This document shows positions 8,908 to 17,065 of a DNA stretch of 64,000 bases, piece after piece. Location: the NCBI RefSeq assembly GCF_008360935.1, contig NZ_SRXO01000002.1, forward strand, positions 186,001 through 250,000, written 5' to 3'. Made by a program: the position numbers and the translations under genes. The notes beneath the pieces are model-generated. The model searched no databases. It was not told the DNA's origin and saw only the letters and a program-made list of their open reading frames with translations. Within the stretch, counting starts at the first letter, position 1. Each line of letters begins with the position of its first letter. This DNA is from Siccirubricoccus phaeus. Its GTDB lineage: Bacteria; Pseudomonadota; Alphaproteobacteria; Acetobacterales; Acetobacteraceae.

Positions 8908-9402
8908 TCAGTGGGCTTCCGCGGCCTCGGGCAGGTCCGCCTCCTCCCTGGTCTCGGCCACCACGGCCTCGCTCTGGCTCTGGGCGGCCAGGGCGCGGGC
9001 CATCTGGCTCAGCGCCTCCTGGTGCTTCTCATTGTCGATCAGCGCGAAATTCCGCGCCAATTCCAGGCACATGCGCTGGCGCGAGGACATCTCCTGCGGC
9101 TCCACCTCGGTCGCCAGCCCGTCGAAGAACCAGGAGACGGTGACGCCGAGCACCTGGGCGATCTCGAAGAGCCGACCGGCGGAGATCCGGTTCAGCCCAC
9201 GCTCATACTTATGGGCCTGCTGGTAGGTCACGCCGATCATGCGGGCAAGCTGCTGCTGCGACAGTCCCATCATCACGCGGCGTTCACGAATCCGGGCACC
9301 GACATGCCGATCTGCCGCATTCGCGCGTTGTCCGGGCCGGAAAGGGCCGGCCCGCCGCCCTGCCTCGCCTTGCCGGCCTTCTGCCGTCTCGGAACCCGCC
9401 AT
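8908..9402 (-). CDS. XRE-family helix-turn-helix regulator
   Basis: DNA-binding protein of 164 residues. A lambda repressor-like HTH lies near residues 35-88 (ARIRERRVMMGLSQQQLARM, then VTYQQAHKYERGLNRISAGR), followed by a helical tail rich in Glu and Ala. The layout matches alphaproteobacterial PhrR/PraR-like regulators, but target genes cannot be read from sequence. ATG 9402 is preferred over TTG 9417 because GGGGGAAAG stands at the right distance before it. A hypothetical membrane protein follows on the same strand with overlapping or abutting frames. A perfect 16-bp palindrome at 9783-9798 lies upstream and is one candidate operator. Confidence 0.8.
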   Translation of the reverse strand: MAGSETAEGRQGEAGRRAGPFRPGQRANAADRHVGARIRERRVMMGLSQQQLARMIGVTYQQAHKYERGLNRISAGRLFEIAQVLGVTVSWFFDGLATEVEPQEMSSRQRMCLELARNFALIDNEKHQEALSQMARALAAQSQSEAVVAETREEADLPEAAEAH

Positions 9403-9820
9403 TCGTCTTTCCCCCAATGTCTATCTCTCACCAGGGAATGCCGCGGCGCGGCGCATGTTCCACCCTGGCGCGTGACGAAGCCGTGATGGGGGCGAGGGAA
9501 CCGTCCAGCCAGCGAGACGGCGCGGCCTGAGACGCCCACAGAGGCAGGCCGGGGAGGCGCCGGGTGGAATTCGAGACGGCACCTGCGGTGCTATCTCCTG
9601 CCGGAAGATGAACGAAAACAGAAAGTTAGACCCGCAGAACCGGCACCTTGGCGGCACGTCGCGAGGCCGCTTCTGGCGGAGCAGCCCTGGGTGCACCGGT
9701 TTCCGCCGGCGACATGACGATTCTGCCAGCCGGTCAGGGATAGAGAAAGGACCCGGACCAGGGGGCGACCTTCTCCGGCGCCTTCTCTATATAGAGAAAT
9801 TGTCGAAATTTTCACCCCCC
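9403..9820. other. Intergenic region between phaR and the XRE gene
   Basis: Holds the 3' flank of phaR and the leader of the leftward XRE gene. No convincing gene is present: short frames here lack ribosome sites and family motifs. The notable parts are an AT-rich patch at 9595-9640 and the palindrome at 9783-9798. Confidence 0.5.
9783..9798. promoter_or_regulatory. Perfect 16-bp palindrome TTCTCTATATAGAGAA
   Basis: Every base pairs with its partner across the centre, unusual in such GC-rich DNA. A matching half site TAGAGAA lies at 9741-9747, 42 bp away. It sits about 25 bp past the phaR stop codon and 380 bp upstream of the XRE gene. Likely a protein-binding site; the factor is unknown. 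Confidence 0.45.
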
Positions 9821-10411
9821 TCAGCCGGGGCCGGACTTCGCCTTCGCTTCGGCCAATTCCTGCTTCAGCCGCTCCACCTCGGCGCGCAGCGCTTCCACCG
9901 TCTGCGCCTGGTCCGCCGGGCGGAAGGGGGCGAAGAGGCTCATCGCCCGTTCCAGCATCGCCATGTTCTGCTTGCCCAGCTCCTCGAAGCCGGGGAAGGG
10001 CAGGAAGCCGCCCATGCCCATGGCTTGGCCCATGGCCCGGCGCATCTGCTCCTGCTGCCGGGCGAAGCCCGACATCGCATCTTCCAGATAGCGCGGCAGC
10101 ACGCTTTGCAGGCTGTCCCCGTAGAAGCCGATGAGCTGGCGCAGGAAGCCCTCCGGCAGCAGGCTGGCACCGCCCTTCGCCTCCTCCTCCACGATGATCT
10201 GGGTGAGGACCGAGCGGGTGATATCCTCGCCCGACTTCGCGTCGAACACCACGAAGTCGCGGCCGGCGCGGACCATGTTCGCCAAATCCTCCAGCGTGAC
10301 GTAACTTGAGGATTCCGTGTTGTAGAGGCGGCGATTGGCGTATTTCTTCACCACCACCGGCGGCGTTTGCGGCGCAGCGGCGGGTTCGGCGCGGGCGGCT
10401 TGTTCGGCCAT
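9821..10411 (-). CDS. phaR: Polyhydroxyalkanoate synthesis repressor PhaR
   Basis: Transcriptional repressor that senses PHA granules and controls phasin and PHA genes. The conserved N-terminal DNA-binding domain is clear: VVVKKYANRRLYNTESSSYV near residues 19-38, then LEDLANMVRAGRDFVVFDAK. The central PHB-accumulation regulatory region includes LTQIIVEEEAKGG and LRQLIGFYGDSLQ. The C-terminus is a predicted coiled coil (VEALRAEVERLKQELAEAKA). 196 residues, normal. It is transcribed away from the PHA synthase genes at 10671, and the intergenic region contains a TGC-rich motif shared with the phasin leader, consistent with autoregulation. Confidence 0.93.
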   Translation of the reverse strand: MAEQAARAEPAAAPQTPPVVVKKYANRRLYNTESSSYVTLEDLANMVRAGRDFVVFDAKSGEDITRSVLTQIIVEEEAKGGASLLPEGFLRQLIGFYGDSLQSVLPRYLEDAMSGFARQQEQMRRAMGQAMGMGGFLPFPGFEELGKQNMAMLERAMSLFAPFRPADQAQTVEALRAEVERLKQELAEAKAKSGPG

Positions 10412-10485
10412 GGTCTCTCTCTATCCCGATGCCAGCGTTCCTGGAGTGCCAGCCTAGCCGTGGCCATGGCGGAACTGGAAGCCGT

Positions 10486-10502
10486 TTTTTGTGCGCTGCA
10501 AA
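10486..10502. promoter_or_regulatory. Candidate PhaR operator between phaR and the PHA synthase genes
   Basis: TTTTTTGTGCGCTGCAA contains the 10-bp core TGCGCTGCAA (10492-10501). The same core in reverse complement (TTGCAGCGCA) lies at 60740-60749 upstream of the phasin gene. Known PhaR sites in other alphaproteobacteria are TGC-rich. The assignment is inferred from this motif sharing and gene context. Confidence 0.45.
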
Positions 10503-10670
10503 GAGCGGGGCGGGGCAGGTTCGATCGGATTGGGGTGCGGTCGCGCCCGGTGAGGCGCGGCGCTATCCTGACCCGGACGGGCGGGCGACCGGCCGAACCA
10601 AGGGCGCGCATGAACGGGCCGACAAACGCGCGATGCACGGGGACGCAGCGGGGCAGATGAAGCAGGGTGC

Positions 10671-11141
10671 ATGACCGGGCCGAAGGAACAGGCGGGCGAG
10701 CCCGATCTCGAGCAGCTCGCCGAGGACTGGGTGACGCTGTGGCAGACCGAATTGGCCGGGCTGGCAACCGACCCGGAGCTGGCGGCGCTGTGGCGTCGCA
10801 GCGCGCTGCTCGGCCTTGGCTGGTGGCGCGCCCTGCAACCCGCCTGGGAGGCTGCGCCGCATGACGCCCCGCCGGGGCCCCCGCCCGCTGCCGCTGCATC
10901 TGAGCCTCGCCGGGATGCGGCGGGTGGCGGCGCTGGCCGCCCTGCCGCTGCTGGGGCCGGCGGGGATGTGCCAGGGGAACAACAAGGGGAGCAACAGCAG
11001 CAACAAGAGAAGCAACAAGGGGAGCCCGCCCTCCTCGCCCGGCTCGCCGAGCTGGAATCCCGCCTGGCCGCGCTCGAGCGCCGGAAGGCAGGAAATGGCG
11101 CGGATCGCAGCCGCCCTCGCCGCCGGCGGCCACCGGGCTGA
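10671..11141 (+). CDS. Probable PhaE-like small subunit of a two-subunit PHA synthase
   Basis: 156-residue protein whose 3' end overlaps the PhaC-like gene by 47 bp in another frame. N-terminal half is helical and Trp-rich (EDWVTLWQTELAGLATDPEL, RRSALLGLGWWRALQPAW), the middle is low complexity (Ala/Pro then a Gln/Glu-rich run coded by CAA/CAG/GAG-rich DNA at about 10975-11020), and the C-terminus forms a short coiled coil (LLARLAELESRLAALERRK) like the end of PhaE/PhaR partner subunits of class III/IV synthases. It is much shorter than class III PhaE. Position, overlap and C-terminal helix support the subunit role, but direct homology was not tested. Confidence 0.5.
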   Translation: MTGPKEQAGEPDLEQLAEDWVTLWQTELAGLATDPELAALWRRSALLGLGWWRALQPAWEAAPHDAPPGPPPAAAASEPRRDAAGGGAGRPAAAGAGGDVPGEQQGEQQQQQEKQQGEPALLARLAELESRLAALERRKAGNGADRSRPRRRRPPG

Positions 11142-12183
11142 GGCCTTCCAGGAGGCGGTGCTGCGCGTGCTGGCGCGGCAGGATGCGGCGCTGATCGGCG
11201 GCATCGCCGCCTATCGCCGCCAGGCCCCGCCGGAAGGCCCGCCCCCGCCCCCCGCCATCTGGACCGAGGGCGGCAGCGCGCTGCGCGATTATGGCGGGCA
11301 CGGGGGCGCCGGGGGCCCGGCGCTGCTGGTCGTCCCCTCCCTGGTCAACCGGGCGCGGGTGCTGGATCTGCTGCCGGACAGCTCCTGCCTGCGCTTCCTG
11401 GCCGCATCCGGCGCCCGCCCGCTGCTGCTGGAATGGGGGGAGCCGGGGGCGCTGGAACGCGGCTTCACCCTGACGGATTACATCGCCGGCAGGCTGGAAC
11501 GCGCCCTGGCCGCGGCCGTGGCCGCCACGGGCGGGAAGGTGGTGCTGGTCGGCTATTGCATGGGCGGGCTGCTGGCCCTGGCGGCAGCGCAGCGCTGCCC
11601 GGACCGGGTGGCGGCCCTCGCCCTCTGGGCCGTGCCCTGGGATTTCTGGGCCGGCGGCGCGGCGGAAGCACGCGCCCTCGCCGCCACGCTGCCGGCGCTG
11701 GAGCCGCTGCTGGAGCTGTCCGGCGCCCTGCCGGTGGAGGCGCTGCAGGCCCTCTTCGCCCTGCCGGACCCCTTCGGCGTCGCCGCCAAATATCGCGGCT
11801 TCGCCCGGCTGGATCCCGAGGGGCCGGCGGCGCGCCGCTTCGGGGCGCTGGAGGACTGGCTGAACGATGGCGTGCCGCTGGTTGCTCCGGTGGCGCGGGA
11901 ATGCCTCGCCGGCTGGTACGGCGCCAACAGCCCGGCCCGCGGCGTCTGGCGCGTGGCGGGGGAGGCGGTTTCGCCCGCCCGGCTCGGCCTGCCCGCCTTC
12001 CTCGCCGTGCCGTCGCGGGACCGCATCGTGCCGCCAGCCTCCGCCTTGGCCCTGGCCCGGCTGCTGCCGGGGGCGGCGCTGCACCGCGCCGCGGCCGGGC
12101 ATGTGGGCATGGTGGCGGGGCGGGGGGCGGAGGCGGCGCTGTGGCGCCCCTTCCTCGCCTGGCTGCGGCAGCTTCACCCATGA
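11095..12183 (+). CDS. phaC: PHA synthase-like alpha/beta hydrolase (class III PhaC size)
   Basis: Likely polymerises hydroxyacyl-CoA into PHA. 362 residues, matching the roughly 355-residue class III PhaC and far shorter than class I. The nucleophile motif is GYCMGG with Cys155 in place of the lipase Ser. The other triad members fit: Asp309 in SRDRIVPP and His336 in GHVGMV. The stretch [10 protein letters not shown] near 253-262 is also PhaC-like. The ATG at 11095 follows AAGGCAGGA, and a longer in-frame start at 10816 would encode low-complexity sequence. It overlaps the small-subunit frame and is followed by phaA after 67 bp. Confidence 0.75.
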   Translation: MARIAAALAAGGHRAEAFQEAVLRVLARQDAALIGGIAAYRRQAPPEGPPPPPAIWTEGGSALRDYGGHGGAGGPALLVVPSLVNRARVLDLLPDSSCLRFLAASGARPLLLEWGEPGALERGFTLTDYIAGRLERALAAAVAATGGKVVLVGYCMGGLLALAAAQRCPDRVAALALWAVPWDFWAGGAAEARALAATLPALEPLLELSGALPVEALQALFALPDPFGVAAKYRGFARLDPEGPAARRFGALEDWLNDGVPLVAPVARECLAGWYGANSPARGVWRVAGEAVSPARLGLPAFLAVPSRDRIVPPASALALARLLPGAALHRAAAGHVGMVAGRGAEAALWRPFLAWLRQLHP

Positions 12184-12250
12184 GTCGCTTGTGGCTGGCC
12201 GGGGGGCGCGCCACATTGTCGCCCAAATACGAGGTGGGAGAGTGCCCGTC

Positions 12251-13429
12251 ATGACCGAAATCGTCATCGCCAGCGCCGCGCGCACGCCTGTCGGCAGCTT
12301 CAACGGGGCCTTCGCCTCGCTGCCGGCGCATGCGCTCGGCACCGTCGCCATCCAGGCGGCGCTGGCCCGGGCCGGGGTGAAGACGGAGGAGGTGGATGAG
12401 GTCATCCTCGGCCAGATCCTCGCCGCCGGCGCCGGGCAGAACCCGGCCCGCCAGGCGGCCGTCGCCGCCGGCATTCCGGTGGAGCGCACCGCCTTCGGCA
12501 TCAATCAGCTCTGCGGCTCCGGCCTCCGCGCCGTGGCCCTCGCCGCGCAGCAGATCGCCTGCGGCGACGCCGCCATCGTGGTGGCCGGCGGGCAGGAGAG
12601 CATGACCCAGGCGCCGCATGCCGCCAACCTCCGCGCCGGCCAGAAGATGGGCGGGCTGGAGCTGGTGGACACCATGCTGAAGGACGGGCTGTGGGACGCC
12701 TTCCACGGCTACCACATGGGCAACACGGCGGAGAACGTGGCGCAGAAATACCAGCTCACCCGGCAGGAGCAGGACGAGTTCGCCGCCGCCAGCCAGCGCA
12801 AGGCGGGCGAGGCGCAGAAGGCCGGCCGCTTCCGGGACGAGATCGCGCCGGTGACGGTGAAGACCCGCAAGGGCGAGGTCGTGGTGGATGCCGACGAGTA
12901 CCCGAAGCCGGAGACGACGGTGGAAGTGCTGGCGAAGCTCCGCCCCGCCTTCGCCAAGGACGGCACCGTGACGGCGGGCAATGCCAGCGGCATCAATGAC
13001 GGCGCCGCCGCCGTGGTGGTGATGACCGCCGAGGAAGCGAAGAAGCGCGGCATCGCGCCGCTGGCGCGGATCGTGAGCTGGGCGACCGCCGGCGTCGATC
13101 CGGCCATCATGGGCACCGGCCCGATCCCGGCCAGCCGCCGCGCGCTGCAGAAGGCGGGCTGGGACATCGCCTCGCTGGACCTGATCGAGGCGAACGAGGC
13201 CTTCGCGGCGCAGGCCTGCGCGGTGAACAAGGATCTCGGCTGGGATCCGGCGAAGGTGAACGTCAATGGCGGCGCCATCGCGCTCGGCCACCCGATCGGC
13301 GCCTCCGGCGCGCGGGTGCTGAACACGCTGCTCTTCGAGATGCAGCGGCGCGAGGCGAAGCGCGGCCTCGCCACGCTCTGCATCGGCGGCGGCATGGGTG
13401 TGGCGATGTGCCTGGAGCGGGTGCACTGA
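12251..13429 (+). CDS. phaA: Acetyl-CoA acetyltransferase (beta-ketothiolase)
   Basis: Condenses two acetyl-CoA to acetoacetyl-CoA, the first step of PHB synthesis. 392 residues, normal. Acyl-accepting Cys88 is in [10 protein letters not shown], His347 in [10 protein letters not shown], and the deprotonating Cys377 in [13 protein letters not shown] 12251 is preceded by GGTGGGAGAG. It lies 67 bp after phaC in the same direction, so the locus reads phaE-like, phaC, phaA. No acetoacetyl-CoA reductase gene (phaB) is in the window. Confidence 0.93.
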   Translation: MTEIVIASAARTPVGSFNGAFASLPAHALGTVAIQAALARAGVKTEEVDEVILGQILAAGAGQNPARQAAVAAGIPVERTAFGINQLCGSGLRAVALAAQQIACGDAAIVVAGGQESMTQAPHAANLRAGQKMGGLELVDTMLKDGLWDAFHGYHMGNTAENVAQKYQLTRQEQDEFAAASQRKAGEAQKAGRFRDEIAPVTVKTRKGEVVVDADEYPKPETTVEVLAKLRPAFAKDGTVTAGNASGINDGAAAVVVMTAEEAKKRGIAPLARIVSWATAGVDPAIMGTGPIPASRRALQKAGWDIASLDLIEANEAFAAQACAVNKDLGWDPAKVNVNGGAIALGHPIGASGARVLNTLLFEMQRREAKRGLATLCIGGGMGVAMCLERVH

Positions 13430-13481
13430 GGGCTCCGCCCCAGACCCCGGCCCGGGGGAAGGCTTCCCCCGGACTCCGCCC
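13430..13481. repeat. GC-rich intergenic repeat, GGGCTCCGCCCC family, copy 3
   Basis: GGGCTCCGCCCCAGACCCCG is followed by the 17-bp palindrome-like GGGGGAAGGCTTCCCCC and GGACTCCGCCC. The reverse complement of 56491-56546 shows the same order of blocks. It begins at the phaA stop codon and probably acts as a terminator-like hairpin. The following 200 bp up to the next gene show nothing else recognisable. Confidence 0.65.
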
Positions 13482-13684
13482 GGTGCTTGCTGGTTGAAGC
13501 GTTGGCTCCTCGAGTGGGGTCGGGGCCACGTCCTGGTCGGCGAGTGCCAGGAGGTGGGCGAAGCCTTCGCTTTCCCTTGGTCGTAGCAGTAATAGTTCCG
13601 CCAGCGCGCGAATATGTGTTTGGCGGCGAGGCGGCAATCGGCCTAGGGCTGGTGTTCCACGGACGGGATTACTACCGCAGCGAG

Positions 13685-14785
13685 ATGGAGGACCCACCCG
13701 CCAAGCCGCCAGAGGTCGAAGGATTGCTGGCGGCGCCGGAACTGGCCGAAGCCCTGCGCAGCGAACAATTCCGGTCCTTTCTCGACCAGGTGCCCGTCGC
13801 CCTGATCGTCTCTGCCCTGCCGCCAGCAGGCGAGGAAGCGATCACCTACGCCAACCCCGCCGCAGAGAAGCTGCTTGGCCTCGGCCAGGCGGCGCTGGAG
13901 GGCCAGGGCTGGGCGGCACTGCCCGGCGAGGCGCTGGGCGAGGGGCCCCCTCTCGGCACTGCCGCGGCAGCGGGGCAGGATTATCTCGGCAGCTTCCGCG
14001 TCGTGCGGGAGGGGGCGGAGCCCGCCACCCTCGAAGCCTATGCCAGCCTGATCGAGGATGAGGCCGGCCGCCCCACCTTCCGCTTGCTCGCCCTGGTCGA
14101 TATCAGCCATGTCATCGCCGGGGAGCGGAGCGCCCTGGTTCAGCGCCTGCAGGACAGCGACCTGCTGCTGCGGGAGATGCAGCACCGGGTGAAGAACAAC
14201 CTGCAGCTCGTCACCGCGCTGATCCGGATCGAGGCCCGCAACGCCGCCCGCGGCGCCCCGCTGGAGGAAGCCTTCGACCGGCTGGCCGGGCGGGTGGAGG
14301 CGATCGCGCTGCTCTACCGGGCGCTGGACGGGCAGAAGGCGGAGGCCGAGGTCGATCTCGGCAGCTATCTCAGCCAGGTCGCCTCCGCGGTGATGGGGGC
14401 GCATGCCGCCTCCGGCATCCGGCTGGAGCTGAAGGTGGATGCCTGGCCGGTCTCGGTGAACGTCGCCATGCCGGCCGGGCTGGTGGTGAATGAGTTGCTG
14501 ACCAATGCGCTGAAGCACGCCTTCACCGGGAAGGACGGCGGCACCGTCACCCTGCAGAGCCTGGTGGATGCAGCGGGTTGCGAAGTGCTGGTGGCGGATG
14601 ACGGCAACGGCCTGCCGGAAGGCATGACCTGGCCGCAGCCGGGGCGGCTGGGCGCGCTGATCGTCCGTTCGCTGGAGCAGAATGCGCTGGCGCGGGTGCA
14701 GGTGGAGTCGAAGCCGGGCAAGGGGCTGAAGGTGCGCATCCGCTTCAGCCGCGCCGCGGCGGCGCCGAAGGCGGACAAGGCGTGA
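13685..14785 (+). CDS. PAS-HisKA_2 sensor histidine kinase
   Basis: Soluble two-component kinase of 366 residues. A PAS domain lies near residues 20-150 (FRSFLDQVPVALIVSALPPA, ANPAAEKLLGLGQAALEGQG). The HisKA_2 dimerisation motif EMQHRVKNNLQLVTALI carries the phospho-acceptor His. The HATPase follows, with N box VVNELLTNALKHAF and G1 box VADDGNGLP. No membrane segment, so it senses an internal signal. A longer in-frame start at 13487 would translate repeat sequence, so the ATG at 13685 is chosen. No response regulator adjoins; orphan kinases of this class often act on shared single-domain regulators or the general stress response. Confidence 0.82.
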   Translation: MEDPPAKPPEVEGLLAAPELAEALRSEQFRSFLDQVPVALIVSALPPAGEEAITYANPAAEKLLGLGQAALEGQGWAALPGEALGEGPPLGTAAAAGQDYLGSFRVVREGAEPATLEAYASLIEDEAGRPTFRLLALVDISHVIAGERSALVQRLQDSDLLLREMQHRVKNNLQLVTALIRIEARNAARGAPLEEAFDRLAGRVEAIALLYRALDGQKAEAEVDLGSYLSQVASAVMGAHAASGIRLELKVDAWPVSVNVAMPAGLVVNELLTNALKHAFTGKDGGTVTLQSLVDAAGCEVLVADDGNGLPEGMTWPQPGRLGALIVRSLEQNALARVQVESKPGKGLKVRIRFSRAAAAPKADKA

Positions 14786-14836
14786 CGTCGGAAGGCTGAA
14801 CCGCCGAAGGCCTGCATCGCATGCGGGGCAGGGGAC

Positions 14837-14868
14837 GGGGCATGATCCTATCCGCAGGATCATGCCCC
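14837..14868. terminator. Perfect 13-bp stem hairpin between convergent genes
   Basis: Arms GGGGCATGATCCT and AGGATCATGCCCC around ATCCGC. It stands between the kinase ending at 14785 and the lactonase frame ending at 14928 from the other side, so a bidirectional terminator is likely. There is no U run. Confidence 0.6.
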
Positions 14869-14927
14869 GGCAGGGCTCGGCCCTCGCTCGCCTGTGCCGC
14901 TATGGGCGAGATGCCGTCGCCGGCTGC

Positions 14928-16000
14928 TCAGCAGAAATGCGCCCCGCGGGTTTCCACCGGCACCATGTAGAGCGACTGGCTCGCCGTCATGTATAGGTGG
15001 TTCCGCCGGGCGCCGCCGAAGCAGAGATTGGCGCAGATCTCCGGCAGCCGGATCTGGCCGATCCGCTGCCCGTCCGGCGCGAAGACATGCACGCCGTCAT
15101 AGCCATCCCCCACCCAGCCGGCGCCGACCCAGAGATTGCCGGCCTCGTCGCAGCGTATGCCGTCGCCGAAGCCGGACTTTCCCTCCAGCTCCATGTCGCA
15201 GAAGGTGCGCGGATTGGAGAGGCGCGGGCCGTTCACGTCATAGGCCCAGATGATGTTCTTCGCCTGGTCGTAATGCGTGCGGCCGCTATCGGCGACGTAA
15301 AGCCGGCGGTAGTCGGGCGAGAAGCACAGGCCGTTGGGCTTGAAGGGCTCATCCGCCACCTTGGTCACCTGGCCGCTCTGGCCGTCGATGCGGTAGATGG
15401 CTTCCTTGATGAAGGGGCGGGGGCTGTTGGCGGCTTCCGGCACGCGGTTGCCCTCTAATTCATCAGCGCGCCATAGCCGGGGTCGGTGAACCAGAGGGCA
15501 CCGTCCTCCGGATGCACCACGCCGTCATTCGGCGCGTTGAAGGCGCCGTCCGGGCCGCTTGAGGCGAGCACGGTGGTGGTGCCGTTCGGCTCGTAGCGCA
15601 GCACGTCGCGGTGGAAATGGCGGAAGGCGATCTGCCGCCCCTCGCGGTCGAAGGTGTTGCCGTTGGAGAAGCCGGAGGGGGAGCGGAAGCGGCGATGGAC
15701 GGAGTGGTCCTCCTCCACCATGCGCAGGCATTCGTCGTTCGGAATGTCCGACCACACCAGGAAGCGGCCGGTGGCATGCCAGGCGGGGCCTTCCGCCCAG
15801 CCATAGCCGGTGCTGATCCGGCGGATGGCGGTGTTGCCGAGGCGGGCGGTGAAGCGCTTGGGGTCGAGCGCGACGATATCGGCATCCGGGTAGCGGGTGG
15901 GCGCGGCGCCGCGGTCATAGCGCTGGGCGGCGGCCGGGATGGCGGCGCCGGCGGCAAGCGCGGCGGCGAGCACGCCGCGCCGCGTGGCGTTCTGGGTCAT
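14928..16000 (-). pseudogene. SMP-30/gluconolactonase family protein, broken by one frameshift
   Basis: The frame starting at 16000 (strong site GGGGAGGAACC) encodes a Tat-type signal ([20 protein letters not shown]) and the first half of an SMP-30-type six-bladed lactonase (YGWAEGPAWHATGRFLVWSD, APNDGVVHPEDGALWFTDPG) and stops at TAG 15455-15457 after GYGALMN. The second half resumes in another frame (EGNRVPEAAN, then KPNGLCFSPDYRRLYVADSG) and ends at 14928. Inserting a single base between 15455 and 15456 turns TA-GAG into TAC/TAT-GAG and restores GYGALMNYEGN, the usual family sequence. So this is a one-base deletion, either a real mutation or a sequencing error. The product would be a periplasmic sugar-lactone hydrolase. 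Confidence 0.85.
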
Positions 16001-16226
16001 TCTGGTTCCTCCCCATGGTCCCTGGACGGGTTGCGGCGAAGGGTAGCATGGACGGTGGGCGCCGCAGGTCGCGACTGCGCGGCGCCGTCCGGCGGGTTCG
16101 CCGCGTGGCGCGCCTCCCGGGCCTTCCCAGCGAAGACGGTGATCGGGACATCGCTACGGGAGCATGCCAGGAGGCCTGTGGGCGCGCGCCGCTGCCAGTG
16201 GCACTGACAGAATAAGAATAATTTCC

Positions 16227-16256
16227 TTGACATAATAAGAACAAACCAGATACATG
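16227..16256 (+). promoter_or_regulatory. Candidate promoter for the toxin/immunity unit
   Basis: A perfect TTGACA (16227-16232) lies in an AT-rich stretch (16205-16255). With 17-18 bp spacing the -10 would be ATACAT or TACATG, a weak match. It is followed by AGGAGG and the ATG at 16277. AT content contrasts strongly with flanking genes. Confidence 0.35.
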
Positions 16257-16276
16257 CGCCATAGGAGGTGCTGCGC

Positions 16277-17063
16277 ATGGCGGAAGTTCCAGTCACCGAA
16301 GAGAGCCTGAGGGCCGCCATGCGGGACCCTCGCTACTGGCAGGCCGGGCATCCGGAACGGGACGCCTTCGGCCGCTGGGTGACCCAGGGCTTTGATGCGC
16401 TGTACGGCGAGAAGGGCCGATCCGGCGGTGTGGTGTTCGTCCAGGCCTATACGCGGGTGCGGAATGGTAAGGTCGAGGATGTCGGCGCCCATCAGCGTTC
16501 GGCGCCCGAGGGGCGAGGCGGCGACAAACTGCCCATCGGCGGCGACAAGGACGCGGGCGAGGGCGATGAGACGCTGGCCCAGAGCCGGCTCCTCAGAGCG
16601 GCGCTGCAGGCTCTCCAAAAGGTCTTCACCCGTGGACCATCACGTCCGTCCTCGCCGCCGGGAGCGCCCACTCAGGCGCCACGCATGGAAGCGCCGGCGC
16701 GGCCGCCTGCCGCGGGGCAGGCAGCCCGTGGCGAGGCCCCGAGCACGTCGCGGCTTGAGCCTGACAAGCAGGGCAAGCCATTGAAGGGCATCGGAACTAT
16801 CTTCCTGGGCGGAGTACCATTGACCGCGATGTAGATGTTCAGGATCTCATCAATTCAATCGCTTCTCGGGTCGAGGAGAACTAGTCCGGGGTTCAGGGCC
16901 AGGTGCTCCAGGCTCCTTGGAGCGATTTGATACCGGCGGCCAAAGGATAGGCATTTATCGACACCGAGATGGGAGAAGTGCGCCTACTACGCGAGGGGTT
17001 ATACATTATTCCAAAGATGGCGCCCATGTAGTGCCGGCTCGCCCCAATGGTTGGAGGGACTAA
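16277..17063 (+). pseudogene. Ntox50-like polymorphic toxin gene with two frameshifts
   Basis: ATG 16277 follows a perfect AGGAGG. The first frame gives about 165 residues of good sequence (LRAAMRDPRYWQAGHPERDA, VVFVQAYTRVRNGKVEDVGA, then a Pro/Ala linker). At about 16771-16774 the reading moves to a second frame (QAIEGHRNYLPGRSTIDRDV, QDLINSIAS). At about 16864-16872 it moves to a third (RGELVRGSGPGAPGSLERFD, GGQRIGIYRHRDG, TTRGVIHYSKDGAHVVPARP) that ends at TAA 17061-17063. Joined, this reads as a toxin C-terminal domain of the Ntox50 type (PGRS, IHYSKxGxHxVPARP). Both breaks fit loss of one G from a G run, so decay and sequencing error are both possible. The family call rests on remembered motifs. 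Confidence 0.65.
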
Positions 17064-17065
17064 GT

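Noticed and set aside
10975-11020. CAA/CAG-rich short repeats, possible CRISPR or microsatellite
   Set aside because: No spaced direct repeats; this is the Gln/Glu-rich linker of the PhaE-like protein.
16154-16618. Minus-strand 154-codon frame opposite the toxin N-terminus
   Set aside because: Plus strand has a perfect AGGAGG, an AT-rich promoter-like region and recognisable motifs; the minus frame has none.
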